A stretch of 64,000 nt of DNA from VGJW01 sp035286125 (lineage in GTDB: Bacteria > Cyanobacteriota > Sericytochromatia > S15B-MN24 > VGJW01): the NCBI GenBank assembly GCA_035286125.1, contig JAYKIS010000015.1:1-64000 (forward strand), in the 5' to 3' direction. The notes beneath the pieces were generated by a model, which saw only the letters and a list, made by a program, of their open reading frames with translations, searched no databases and was not told the origin of the DNA. Numbering within the stretch: the stretch's first letter is position 1; every line of letters starts with the position of its first letter. Position numbers and translations under genes: made by a program. Shown in pieces: positions 8,188 through 15,831 of this stretch.

Positions 8188-8930
8188 CCGAGGCGATAGC
8201 CCCCGGCCACGTCGAGATTGACGCCCGTGACGTAGGGTGCGTCCAGAAGGTAGGCCACGGCACCCTCCATGTCGGCCATGGTGCCGGCCCGACCGATGGG
8301 AATCTCGCGCTTCAGTTGTTCCGGACCGGGCAAGTCGACCGAGTTGTCCAACTGGCCCGGGGAGACCATGTTGACCCGGATGCCCCTCGGCCCGCAGGCC
8401 AGGGCGAGCGAACGGGTCAAGGAGAGCAGGCCGGTCTTGCTGACATAGTAATCAACGGCCAATCGGCTGGCGCGCGTCCCCTCGAGACCGGCCATACCGA
8501 TGTTCACGATGGAGCCTCCGTCCGGCATCAGGCGCAGGGCGTGGTAAGCCGCATAGTAGGCACCCGAGAGATTTGCGCCCAGCGTGGCATCCCACGCCTC
8601 GGGGTCCAGGGTCTGGAGCGGCTGGGGATTGTAGTTGCCCACGTTGTTGACCAGGACATCCACGCGGCCTTCGGTTCCGGCCACATCCTCGAAGACACGG
8701 GCAACGGCGTGCCTGTCGGCGATGTCGACGGCAATCGCGCGCATCCGGCCTCCGAGGGCCGCCACCTCGGTCTCGAGTGACGCCACATCCGTGCGCGAGG
8801 ACCTGTACAGGCAGACGAGGCGGTAGCCACGGCGGACCAGCATCAGGCCGAGATGCCGCCCGAGGCGCCGTGCGCCACCGGTCACGACGGCGACAGGTGC
8901 CACCCCACCCTGCTGGCCAACGTCGCCCAT
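8184..8930 (-). CDS. SDR-family reductase, possibly pteridine reductase (FolM-like)
   Basis: A 248-residue short-chain dehydrogenase/reductase. The nucleotide-binding TGGARRLG is at 17-24, NNVGN at 95-99 and the catalytic YxxxK at Y161/K165. The usual catalytic serine is replaced (IVNIGMAG rather than IVNISS). That serine is also missing in pteridine reductases and E. coli FolM, which have Asp there. The arginine-containing cofactor loop suits NADPH. Its start shares one base with the folB stop (TGATG). Coupling to folB suggests reduction of a dihydropterin, possibly dihydromonapterin. Generic SDR activity remains possible. Confidence 0.65.
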   Translation of the reverse strand: MGDVGQQGGVAPVAVVTGGARRLGRHLGLMLVRRGYRLVCLYRSSRTDVASLETEVAALGGRMRAIAVDIADRHAVARVFEDVAGTEGRVDVLVNNVGNYNPQPLQTLDPEAWDATLGANLSGAYYAAYHALRLMPDGGSIVNIGMAGLEGTRASRLAVDYYVSKTGLLSLTRSLALACGPRGIRVNMVSPGQLDNSVDLPGPEQLKREIPIGRAGTMADMEGAVAYLLDAPYVTGVNLDVAGGYRLG

Positions 8931-9289
8931 CACGCGCGCTGCCGCTCGATCCGCACGAAAGAACATACCGCCGCCGGAACAGCCGCAGGCTTCTCGATGC
9001 GCAGTCGCACCGCCGAGACGGTCGGGAAGGCCTCGAACAGCATCCGCGCACCTTCCTCGGCCATCGCCTCCAACAATTGGAATCGGCGCTCCTGCAGCAA
9101 GGCCGTCAGGCGGGACGCGACGCCGTCGTAGTCGAGCGCATCCTGAATGGCGTCGGAAGCGGCAGCGGCACCAAAGTCATTGTCCAGTTCGACATCGAGG
9201 TAGACCGTCTGTTCCGCGGCCCGCTCATGGGGATAGATGCCCACGATGCAGTCCACGCGCAACTGCCTGAGGCCCGTCGTGCCCGTCAT
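8930..9289 (-). CDS. folB: Dihydroneopterin aldolase/epimerase family protein
   Basis: A 119-residue FolB/FolX-family protein, the usual length. It starts with the family opening LRQLRVDCIVGIYPHER, followed by LDYDGV and RFQLLEAMAEEGA. Near the end, EKPAAVPAA carries the lysine used by FolB in the retro-aldol reaction, which favours FolB over FolX. The reaction is dihydroneopterin to 6-hydroxymethyl-dihydropterin plus glycolaldehyde (or C2' epimerisation) in folate/pterin synthesis. ATG 9289 overlaps the methyltransferase stop in ATGA. No folK or folP is adjacent. Confidence 0.85.
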   Translation of the reverse strand: MTGTTGLRQLRVDCIVGIYPHERAAEQTVYLDVELDNDFGAAAASDAIQDALDYDGVASRLTALLQERRFQLLEAMAEEGARMLFEAFPTVSAVRLRIEKPAAVPAAVCSFVRIERQRA

Positions 9290-10065
9290 GATTGCCCCTC
9301 CTTGCGTACCAGCCAGACCTGCTCCTCGGCCGACCCGGGGTCGAACGGCGTCCGGTGGAAATCCCCCCAGCATCCCTCGATGACGAAACCCGCCTCGCGC
9401 AGCAAGGCTTCAGCCTGCTCGGGCCGCTGCCACGAGAAGGTCAGCGGCCGATACTGCCGACGGATCAGGATACCCTCGGCGTCCAGCGTGTCTTCCCAGG
9501 TCACGGCCTCGATGCGCTGCGCCGCTTCATCCACGATGGAGGTGACCCAGAACAGGGTGTCCTGGCCCGCAGCGTTGCGGTAGCGCGCACGCAACTGGAC
9601 CTCGCGCATGCGGTCGATGACGCCGGGCGTGATGATGAAGTCGTCGTACAGGAAGTGCCCCCCCGGTCGCAACTGGCGATGAATCTGGCGCAAGGCTGCC
9701 AACTTGGTCGCGCGGTCAAGCAAGTGGGGCATCGTGTGATACGGCATCGTGATGAGCACGGCCGGCTCAGGCAATGTGAACGTGGTGAAGTCGGCATGAA
9801 TCAGGACGAGGCGATCGAGGACACCTGCCTCCGCCGCCCGGGCCCGGCAGACGTCCAGCATCGCCCCGGAACCCTCGACACCTTGCATGGTCCGGCCGGC
9901 ACGCGCCGCCTCGATGATCAGGCGGCCATCCCCCACGCCCATCTCCACCACCGGCCCTTCGGGCGCGTTGGCATAGGCCTCGAGGTAAAAGGTCCGGTTC
10001 GCTGCCGTGGACCCCGCCGTCGCGGCCCAGACCCCGAAGACGCCGGCAAAGCGGTCGTATTCCAT
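9286..10065 (-). CDS. Class I SAM-dependent methyltransferase
   Basis: A 259-residue Rossmann-fold methyltransferase. Motif I is VVEMGVGDGRL (about 40-50), followed by an acidic position (GVEGSGAML), a FTTFTLPE strand region (post-II), and LRPGGHFLYDD typical of motif III/post-III. The substrate cannot be told from sequence. It is the first gene of the minus-strand operon running to the CYTH gene, so it may act on the same pathway, but it could equally be a passenger. Confidence 0.75.
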   Translation of the reverse strand: MEYDRFAGVFGVWAATAGSTAANRTFYLEAYANAPEGPVVEMGVGDGRLIIEAARAGRTMQGVEGSGAMLDVCRARAAEAGVLDRLVLIHADFTTFTLPEPAVLITMPYHTMPHLLDRATKLAALRQIHRQLRPGGHFLYDDFIITPGVIDRMREVQLRARYRNAAGQDTLFWVTSIVDEAAQRIEAVTWEDTLDAEGILIRRQYRPLTFSWQRPEQAEALLREAGFVIEGCWGDFHRTPFDPGSAEEQVWLVRKEGQS

Positions 10066-10193
10066 CCGGCCATTATTGCAGATGCCGGGACAAGTCCTGT
10101 CGCGGAGAGCATCCGGTGACCGGGCTACGGGATGAACCCGGTGTCAGGCAAGCCTGTCCGCAAGGACGGCAGACCACTCCCAGGAGGTACCCC

Positions 10194-10313
10194 ATGGCCC
10201 CGATTCGCACCCTCGAAGCCCTGCACGCCCGGCTGGACATGGCGGGCTTGCTGACCGGTCCGAAGCACGCACCTTGGCTCGCGCCGTCACCGACGACCGC
10301 GCGCCAGGCCTGA
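10194..10313 (+). CDS. Candidate 39-residue small protein
   Basis: ATG 10194 is preceded by AGGAGGT with 5-base spacing, one of the strongest ribosome-binding sites in the window. It opens a 39-codon frame encoding MAPIRTLEALHARLDMAGLL and a Pro/Thr-rich tail. An amphipathic helix is plausible for residues 4-20. It lies alone between the divergent methyltransferase operon and the convergent ornithine aminotransferase. No homologue is recognised. It could also be a leader peptide with no separate function. Confidence 0.5.
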   Translation: MAPIRTLEALHARLDMAGLLTGPKHAPWLAPSPTTARQA

Positions 10314-10343
10314 GGCCACCGGGAGGCGCGGCCTCGCCAGTCT

Positions 10344-11558
10344 TCAGGACGCTGCCAGCACCGCCGCGAATTGTTCCAGGCCCCAGAGCAGATCCGTCTC
10401 CTCGATGACAAGGGGCGGGGCAAAGCGGATGACGGTCTCGTGGGCGTCCTTGCACAGCAGGCCGCGGGCCGCCAGCGCCTCGATGAAGGGTCGGGCCGGT
10501 CGATCAAGCTCGATGCCGATCATCAGCCCCTTGCCCCGGACCTCGACCACTCGCGGACTCTCCAAGGCCCGGAGGCGGGCAACGGCGAGGGCCCCGAGGG
10601 CAGCCGAGCGTTCGGCCAGCCTCTCGTCGACAAGGACATCAAGCGCAGCCATCGCCACGGCACAGGCCAGAGGATTGCCCCCGAAGGTGCTGCCGTGGTC
10701 CCCCGGACGGAAGACATCCATGACATCCCGGCGTCCCACGACGGCTGAAACGGGATAGACACCGCCAGAAAGAGCCTTGCCCAGAATCAGGACATCGGGC
10801 TTCACGTCCTCGTGGTCCACGGCCAGAAAACGGCCAGTCCGGCCCAGGCCCGTCTGGATTTCGTCCGCCATGAACAGGACGTCATGCGCCCTGCAGAGGG
10901 CCGTGGCCTGCCGCAGATAGCCTTCCGGCGGCACGATGATGCCGGCCTCGCCCTGGATGGGCTCGACCAGGAAGGCACAGGTCCGCGGACCGATCGCCGC
11001 CTCGAGTGCCGCGATATCACCATAGGGCACGATCCGGAAGCCCGGGGTGAAGGGACCGAAACCGCCGCGGTACTGGGGTTCGGTCGAGAAGCTGACGACA
11101 GTCGTCGTCCGGCCATGGAAGTTGTTCGTGCAGCAGATGACCTCGGCCTCACCATCCGGGATGCCCTTGACGAGGTAACCCCACTTGCGGGCCGCCTTGA
11201 CGGCCGTCTCCACGGCTTCGGCGCCGCTGTTCATGGGCAAGGCGACATCCAGGCCGGTCAACGCCGTCAGTTTCTTGTAGAAGAGGCCCAACTGGTCGTT
11301 GCGGAAAGCGCGGCTGGTGAGCGTCATCCGGGCAGCCTGGGTTACCAGGGCCTCGATGATGCGCGGGTGGGCATGACCCTGGTTCAGGGCCGAATAGGCC
11401 GACAAGCCGTCGAGGTAACGCTTGCCGTCGACATCGGTGACCCAGGCACCCTTGCCCTCGCGCAGGACGACATCCAGCGGATGGTAGTTGTGCGCCCCGT
11501 GCGCCTCCTCGAGGGCGATCAGGGAAGCGGCGGCCGACTGCTCATCCACGTGCAACAT
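10344..11558 (-). CDS. rocD: Ornithine aminotransferase
   Basis: A 404-residue class III PLP aminotransferase transferring the delta-amino group of ornithine to 2-oxoglutarate, giving glutamate semialdehyde. Signatures: HNYHPLDVVL near the N-terminus, LDGLSAYSALNQGH, MNSGAEAVETA, NNFHGRTTTVVS, EPIQGEAGI (with E204), ADEIQTGLGRTG (D232), and PLP-binding K261 in LILGKALSGG. These match RocD rather than acetylornithine aminotransferase. It starts 6 bases after the hydrolase gene ends, so the two are probably co-transcribed. Role: arginine/ornithine breakdown or proline supply. Confidence 0.93.
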   Translation of the reverse strand: MLHVDEQSAAASLIALEEAHGAHNYHPLDVVLREGKGAWVTDVDGKRYLDGLSAYSALNQGHAHPRIIEALVTQAARMTLTSRAFRNDQLGLFYKKLTALTGLDVALPMNSGAEAVETAVKAARKWGYLVKGIPDGEAEVICCTNNFHGRTTTVVSFSTEPQYRGGFGPFTPGFRIVPYGDIAALEAAIGPRTCAFLVEPIQGEAGIIVPPEGYLRQATALCRAHDVLFMADEIQTGLGRTGRFLAVDHEDVKPDVLILGKALSGGVYPVSAVVGRRDVMDVFRPGDHGSTFGGNPLACAVAMAALDVLVDERLAERSAALGALAVARLRALESPRVVEVRGKGLMIGIELDRPARPFIEALAARGLLCKDAHETVIRFAPPLVIEETDLLWGLEQFAAVLAAS

Positions 11559-11564
11559 AGGCCT

Positions 11565-12473
11565 TCATGATAGGCCTGCAGGGGCTTCGGGTGAACCCCC
11601 CCCGGAAGTCGCGGCTGCGAGGACGTCCTCGATCCAGCCCAGCACCAGCGGCCACAGAACCCTGCCGACCTCTTCCCCGAAGTAGGCCACGTGACCGATC
11701 GACGCCAGACCCAACTTCCGCGGCACGACCGTGACGTAGCGGACAGGGGCAGCCGTCAGGCCCGACATGAAGGCCCGGACCGAAGTAGGCGGGGCCCACG
11801 GATCATCCTCGGAGGTCACGGCGATGACGGGCTTCCGGATGGCGGCAAAGCGATCCGCCATGCCGGATTCCGGATCATCGAAGAAGTACCGCGGCAAACC
11901 GCACCAGCGCCGCCAGTCCCTGTAGACCCCTGCCGGCAGGGGCTCACCCAGGCCCAACCACGGCGAAGGGAGGTACCCCAGAAGGTAGACGAGCGGTGGG
12001 CCCAGCACGGTCCACAACAGGTGCAGGCGAGGCCGTTCGGACCAGTGCATGTAGCCCATCCAGCCCGCCCCGGTTCCGAAGGCCACAAGTCCGGCCGTCC
12101 GGTGGACCTGCGGCACCATGCCCCACGCCTGCCCCCCGAAGCTGTGCCCGATCATCACGACGCGGGGATGCATCCCGAGGGCAAGTTCAAGCACGGCCGC
12201 GAGGTCCAGTTCGGCCCACGCCGTGAAACTGGCCAGAAAGCCGCGCAACGACGCCGGCCGCGAGTCCGCAATGCCCCGGTAATCAAAGGTCAGGACGGCC
12301 ATGCCACGCTCGGCGCACCACCGGGCAAACCGGCCATAGTAGCGCTGTGGGGCACCCGTGGCTGGCCCGACCACCAGCAAGGCCCGGGTCCCCCGCACGT
12401 CCTCGGGACCGAACAGTCGGGCCGAGAGGCGATAGCCATCCGCAGCCACGACCTCGAGGGAACGCTCATGCAC
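11565..12473 (-). CDS. Alpha/beta hydrolase family protein
   Basis: A 302-residue alpha/beta hydrolase. The nucleophile elbow is GHSFGG (109-114, S111) and the oxyanion region is VVGPATGAPQRYY (about 34-46). FDYRGIADSR follows the third strand. A likely acid is in VTSEDDPW and the catalytic histidine in SIGHVAYF near the C-terminus. The arrangement resembles YheT/serine-aminopeptidase-type hydrolases that keep the ester- or amide-hydrolysing triad. The substrate is unknown. It lies between lipoprotein and rocD genes on the minus strand, with gaps of 18 and 6 bases. Confidence 0.78.
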   Translation of the reverse strand: MHERSLEVVAADGYRLSARLFGPEDVRGTRALLVVGPATGAPQRYYGRFARWCAERGMAVLTFDYRGIADSRPASLRGFLASFTAWAELDLAAVLELALGMHPRVVMIGHSFGGQAWGMVPQVHRTAGLVAFGTGAGWMGYMHWSERPRLHLLWTVLGPPLVYLLGYLPSPWLGLGEPLPAGVYRDWRRWCGLPRYFFDDPESGMADRFAAIRKPVIAVTSEDDPWAPPTSVRAFMSGLTAAPVRYVTVVPRKLGLASIGHVAYFGEEVGRVLWPLVLGWIEDVLAAATSGGGSPEAPAGLS

Positions 12474-12491
12474 CCGGGGAAGGACCCACGG

Positions 12492-13721
12492 CTACGGAGT
12501 CATCTTGAACGCCACGCTGCGGAGCGGCACCACGGCCAACACGGCCTCAGTGAGGGCGTCGACCGCGACCTGGGGCCGGAACGCGTAGGGCTCGGAAACC
12601 TTGCACCCGGCAGGTTCCGGGCTCGCCGTCGCATCACTGCCCGAGACAGCCCCGGACGTGGACGCCACGGACGTACCCTCATCCGTGGACGTTGCAGAGC
12701 TCGCGACGACCTCCGAGGATGGCGGGGTAGTCGTATCCGCGCGTCGGGTCCCGTCGACCTGCCACCAGACCTTGCCACTCGCAGACTGCCGCAAGGTCAG
12801 AAGCCAAGTGCAGGCCTGAACCTCGATACTCTTGAATGTTTGAGCACCATCGACCGCCAGGGAAGAGCTGGCAGCCAGCCGGGGGGTCCCATCCGTGCCC
12901 ACGCGATAGCTGCCGGCATAGGGCCGCAGGACGGGCGTTCCGGCCGAAAGGGGCGCACCCGCAAGGGCCAGGGCACGGTCCGGGGACACGACGACCTTGG
13001 CAAGGTCCAGATCGATCAGCGGCACCGCGTTGGAAGCAGGCTCATAACCGGCCAGCACTTCGAGCCGGGACCCTGCGCTGTCAAGACTCAACCGTGCATA
13101 GCCCCTGGGCTTGCCCAGAAGATGGACCTCGAGGTGGCCCTCCTCGGTCCCGGACTGACGCCACTGCACCCAGACAACCCGTTCGAAGCCCAGGAAACGC
13201 TGGACCTCGGCAACCTGCGCAATCCGGTCTTGCCACGTGTCCTTGCGGGGGAGTTCGGCAGTTTGCCATGCACCGTCCGAGGCGAAGCTGAGGGGGATGG
13301 AGGGATAGCCGGGCTCGATTTCGAGTACGGCCCAGGCCTCCAGGACCTTTGGGTCGATCGAACATGCAAGAGTTCCGGTGAGCGGGATATTTGGAAGGGT
13401 ACCGCCCGATTGGAACACTGGGTCAGGGCCCTGCTTCTCGGTTCCATCCCCTGGCTCACTGAACGCGGACGTGTTGTTCAGTGCGGATGTGTTGTTCAGT
13501 GCGGATGTGTTGTTCAGCGCCGAGGTGTTGTTCAGGGCAGACGTGTTGTTGAGGTCGGCCGGTCGCGTACCGCCAGTCAGTTTCAAGCTGCCAAGCGTGC
13601 TCCCGACCCCGGTCACGATCGCCCCCTGCTGCACCACAGCAGGTGGTTTGGCCGAGGCGTCGACGGCGACGCAGCCCGTTACCAGAACGAGGCAAGGCAT
13701 GACGTGACCGGGTCGCAACAT
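12492..13721 (-). CDS. Lipoprotein with NNTSAL tandem repeats
   Basis: A 409-residue predicted lipoprotein of unknown function. The start is ATG 13721 after GGGAGAGGC, giving MLRPGHVMPCLVLVTGC with lipobox VTGC and C17 as the modified cysteine. Five tandem copies of NNTSAL (about residues 57-86) form a likely extended Asn/Ser/Thr linker. A globular part follows, and then a Ser/Thr-rich linker. The segment TWLLTLRQSASGKVWWQV and an upstream VVVSPDRALAL segment resemble parts of the neighbouring 13851-15710 protein, so the two are probably paralogues. Cell-envelope location follows from the lipobox; the role is unknown. Confidence 0.7.
   Translation of the reverse strand: MLRPGHVMPCLVLVTGCVAVDASAKPPAVVQQGAIVTGVGSTLGSLKLTGGTRPADLNNTSALNNTSALNNTSALNNTSALNNTSAFSEPGDGTEKQGPDPVFQSGGTLPNIPLTGTLACSIDPKVLEAWAVLEIEPGYPSIPLSFASDGAWQTAELPRKDTWQDRIAQVAEVQRFLGFERVVWVQWRQSGTEEGHLEVHLLGKPRGYARLSLDSAGSRLEVLAGYEPASNAVPLIDLDLAKVVVSPDRALALAGAPLSAGTPVLRPYAGSYRVGTDGTPRLAASSSLAVDGAQTFKSIEVQACTWLLTLRQSASGKVWWQVDGTRRADTTTPPSSEVVASSATSTDEGTSVASTSGAVSGSDATASPEPAGCKVSEPYAFRPQVAVDALTEAVLAVVPLRSVAFKMTP
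13465..13551. repeat. 18-bp tandem repeat, five units
   Basis: GTGTTGTT begins at 13471, 13489, 13507, 13525 and 13543, exactly 18 bases apart, inside the lipoprotein gene. Each unit encodes NNTSAL on the minus strand. Units differ at a few bases, mainly in the GCGGAT part. In-frame copy-number change would lengthen or shorten the linker without breaking the gene. Confidence 0.9.
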
Positions 13722-13796
13722 GCCTCTCCCTTTCTTCCTAACCCCGCAGGCGCCAGCAGCCTTGTACCGCACGACGCGCTCCGTCACGCAAGCCGA

Positions 13797-13833
13797 CGGG
13801 GTCCCCGTGCCGCCAAGCGACACAAGGACCCCG
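13797..13833. other. Inverted repeat between two lipoprotein genes
   Basis: CGGGGTCC (13797-13804) and GGACCCCG (13826-13833) are perfect 8-bp arms separated by 21 bases. They lie in the 129-base gap downstream of the larger lipoprotein gene and upstream of the repeat-bearing one. It may act as a terminator or attenuator between them, although no T-run follows. The rest of the gap shows no gene. Confidence 0.35.
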
Positions 13834-13850
13834 ACACGGACATGATCTCC

Positions 13851-15710
13851 TCAGGAGGCCGAACCAGCACCCGCCTCGGCCCCGGGGTCGGAGCCGGCCG
13901 CGGAGCCGTCAGGGGAAGGCGCTTCGGCATCCAGATCGGCGGGTTGCTCGACCTCGGGGTCCATCGGCGGTTCCTCGGTCACGGGGTCCTCGGGCTTGGG
14001 GTCGTTGGCCAGGGGCTCCTCAGAAGGCGGCTCCTCGACCAAAGGTTCATCCGGATTGCCCGGTTCCTCGGTCACAGGGTCCTTCGGAGACAAGGGCATC
14101 GGATCCACAGGCGTGCAGGCATCACAAGGCGGACCGTAGACAGGCGCCGGATAGAAATAGGTCACCTGCCGGGGAAGCATCAACGCGAGGACCCTGCCCG
14201 ATACGGCATCCACGGCGGCGGCAAGAGGTTGGAAGTAGCTCGACTTCCGGACCTCCCAGCCTGTCACCGTGGCACCGAATCCCGGATAGCCCACCGAGGG
14301 GCTCGTCATGGTGGGCACGGCCATAGGCACGTCCCGAACCGGATAGACCGGCACGGAACCCTCAGCATCATCCGGGGCCGGCATCCCGACATAACCCTGT
14401 TCGCTATCCGGAGCGATGGCCTCGACAGGCACCGGTGATTCCGACGAGGCCTCGCCGCCTTCGGCAGCGAGATCCTGCACCCGCCGATAAACGGCCTCCT
14501 TGGTCACGGGGTAGCCAACGGACGACTCCGGGCTGGCGACCGCATCCATCGCCATATCAGGGTAGGCGTTGACCAGCCAGACAAGCTGCCCGGAGACGGA
14601 CTTCTGCAGGGTGACCTGCCAGATGGCACCAGCCGGCATCTCGCGCAGGACGGTCTGCACCGGCTCGGGCAGTTCGGGCTTCGGCGGCAGCGAGACGGAC
14701 GGGGGCTCGGAACCGGGCCCAATCGGCAAGAGACCGGGGATGGCGACCGGCTCGGCAGGCATCGTGCTGCCACCCTCCACGGTGCCGACGACAGGTTCGC
14801 TCTGGACACGGCGCGCCATCGGAACGGGCTTGCTGATGACAGCCTCGCCTGCGGTTCCCGACCCGGTAGATCCGGATACCGAACCTGAGTGGCCCATGCC
14901 GACCGGGGCAAGGTCGTCAGCAAAGGGCAAGTCCTGAAGCGTCCCCTCTGCAAGGCCCGCCCGGAGTGCAGCCACGGCCTGCATCGGGCTGACCTTGACG
15001 GCATCGAGGTCGAACGTGGCATCGGCGGGCAAATCAATTCCCGACTGTTCCGCCACATAGAAGAGGTCGGCCCACTCGGGCGTCACGACGACCTGGGCAA
15101 ACCCGCCCTTGGCATTGGCAAAGGCAAAGGACCACACAGGCCGGGGTTCGAGCTGACCACCTGCAGCAAAGGGTCTTGCGTCCCTAAGGACCGAAGCCAG
15201 CTTGCGGGCGATGAGCACAGCCTCACCGAAGTCCTTGGAACCGAAATCCAGATGCATACCTTGCCACCCGTCCTCGAGTTGCGGAGGCGCAGGCATCGAA
15301 GCCATTGGTGGAAGGGCGACCGCCTCCGGCATGGGCATGGGCGCAAAGCCCGGCTGAGGCAAGCGGGTGGGATCGCCCGCCAGCAACGAACCATCCGCAC
15401 CCGGCTGCAACGGGGCGCCCTCCATGGGGACGGTGCTGCCCGCTCCGCCCGCCGTCGGTGCCTGGACGGCATTGCCGGCTGGACGGGCCACCTTGCCGAC
15501 CTTGGCCGCGACGTCCACGGCAGCAAGACGGGCCAGCAGGTTCGCAGCGATGTCCGCCGGGGTCGCGGGGCCCTTGTTCGCATCCGTCGCTGACGCGTCG
15601 GACGCCTTGCCATCGACCGCCGGGGTGGTCGCCAACAAGGACTTGACCGCCTGGGCATCGCAGCCTGTCAACGATGCCAGCAACAAGGCCCTGACCACAT
15701 GCCGTCTCAC
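13851..15710 (-). CDS. Large lipoprotein with acidic proline-rich tail
   Basis: A 619-residue predicted lipoprotein, function unknown. The start is GTG 15710, with GAGGAGGT just upstream; the in-frame start at 15830 lacks this and would bury the signal. The N-terminus VRRHVVRALLLASLTGC carries a lipobox with C17. An Ala-rich linker precedes a globular part (about 170-310) with an FDLDAVKVSPMQAVAALRAG segment. Later, IWQVTLQKSVSGQLVWLV resembles the neighbouring lipoprotein and recalls PepSY-like modules. The last 80 residues are Glu/Pro/Asp-rich repeats (EEP, EDPVTEEPP). The gene diverges from an HTH-TPR regulator across an inverted repeat. Confidence 0.7.
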   Translation of the reverse strand: MRRHVVRALLLASLTGCDAQAVKSLLATTPAVDGKASDASATDANKGPATPADIAANLLARLAAVDVAAKVGKVARPAGNAVQAPTAGGAGSTVPMEGAPLQPGADGSLLAGDPTRLPQPGFAPMPMPEAVALPPMASMPAPPQLEDGWQGMHLDFGSKDFGEAVLIARKLASVLRDARPFAAGGQLEPRPVWSFAFANAKGGFAQVVVTPEWADLFYVAEQSGIDLPADATFDLDAVKVSPMQAVAALRAGLAEGTLQDLPFADDLAPVGMGHSGSVSGSTGSGTAGEAVISKPVPMARRVQSEPVVGTVEGGSTMPAEPVAIPGLLPIGPGSEPPSVSLPPKPELPEPVQTVLREMPAGAIWQVTLQKSVSGQLVWLVNAYPDMAMDAVASPESSVGYPVTKEAVYRRVQDLAAEGGEASSESPVPVEAIAPDSEQGYVGMPAPDDAEGSVPVYPVRDVPMAVPTMTSPSVGYPGFGATVTGWEVRKSSYFQPLAAAVDAVSGRVLALMLPRQVTYFYPAPVYGPPCDACTPVDPMPLSPKDPVTEEPGNPDEPLVEEPPSEEPLANDPKPEDPVTEEPPMDPEVEQPADLDAEAPSPDGSAAGSDPGAEAGAGSAS

Positions 15711-15772
15711 GTTCCGACCTCCTCGGCCAATGACCTTCGAACCGCCTTGGACTTCCTGTACCCGGCTCACCC

Positions 15773-15805
15773 GTTTACAACACTCAGATGCTTGAACTTG
15801 TAAAC
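15773..15805. promoter_or_regulatory. Perfect 8-bp inverted repeat, probable operator
   Basis: GTTTACAA (15773-15780) and TTGTAAAC (15798-15805) face each other across 17 bases in the gap between the divergent lipoprotein and HTH-TPR genes. The right arm overlaps the -35/spacer region of the regulator's promoter. A weaker minus-strand promoter could use TTTACA and TGTAAA from the same arms. Placement beside an HTH gene suggests autoregulation and control of the lipoprotein. A TTTACAA half-site recurs at 17801. Confidence 0.55.
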
Positions 15806-15819
15806 TATTCTTGTATACT
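15792..15819 (+). promoter_or_regulatory. Sigma70-like promoter of HTH-TPR gene
   Basis: TTGAAC (15792-15797), a 16-base spacer and TATACT (15814-15819) lie in an AT-rich patch that stands out in this genome. Expected transcription would begin near 15826, only about 6 bases before the favoured ATG 15832, so the message may be leaderless or nearly so. Confidence 0.6.
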
Positions 15820-15831
15820 TTGTCGAGCACT

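Noticed and set aside
13465..13551. CRISPR-like array
   Set aside because: The period is only 18 bases with no spacers; it is an in-frame protein repeat.
11691..14438. Plus-strand frame of 915 codons opposite the hydrolase and lipoprotein genes
   Set aside because: It runs antisense to genes with lipoboxes and catalytic motifs, and is Arg/His/Gly-rich without any domain.
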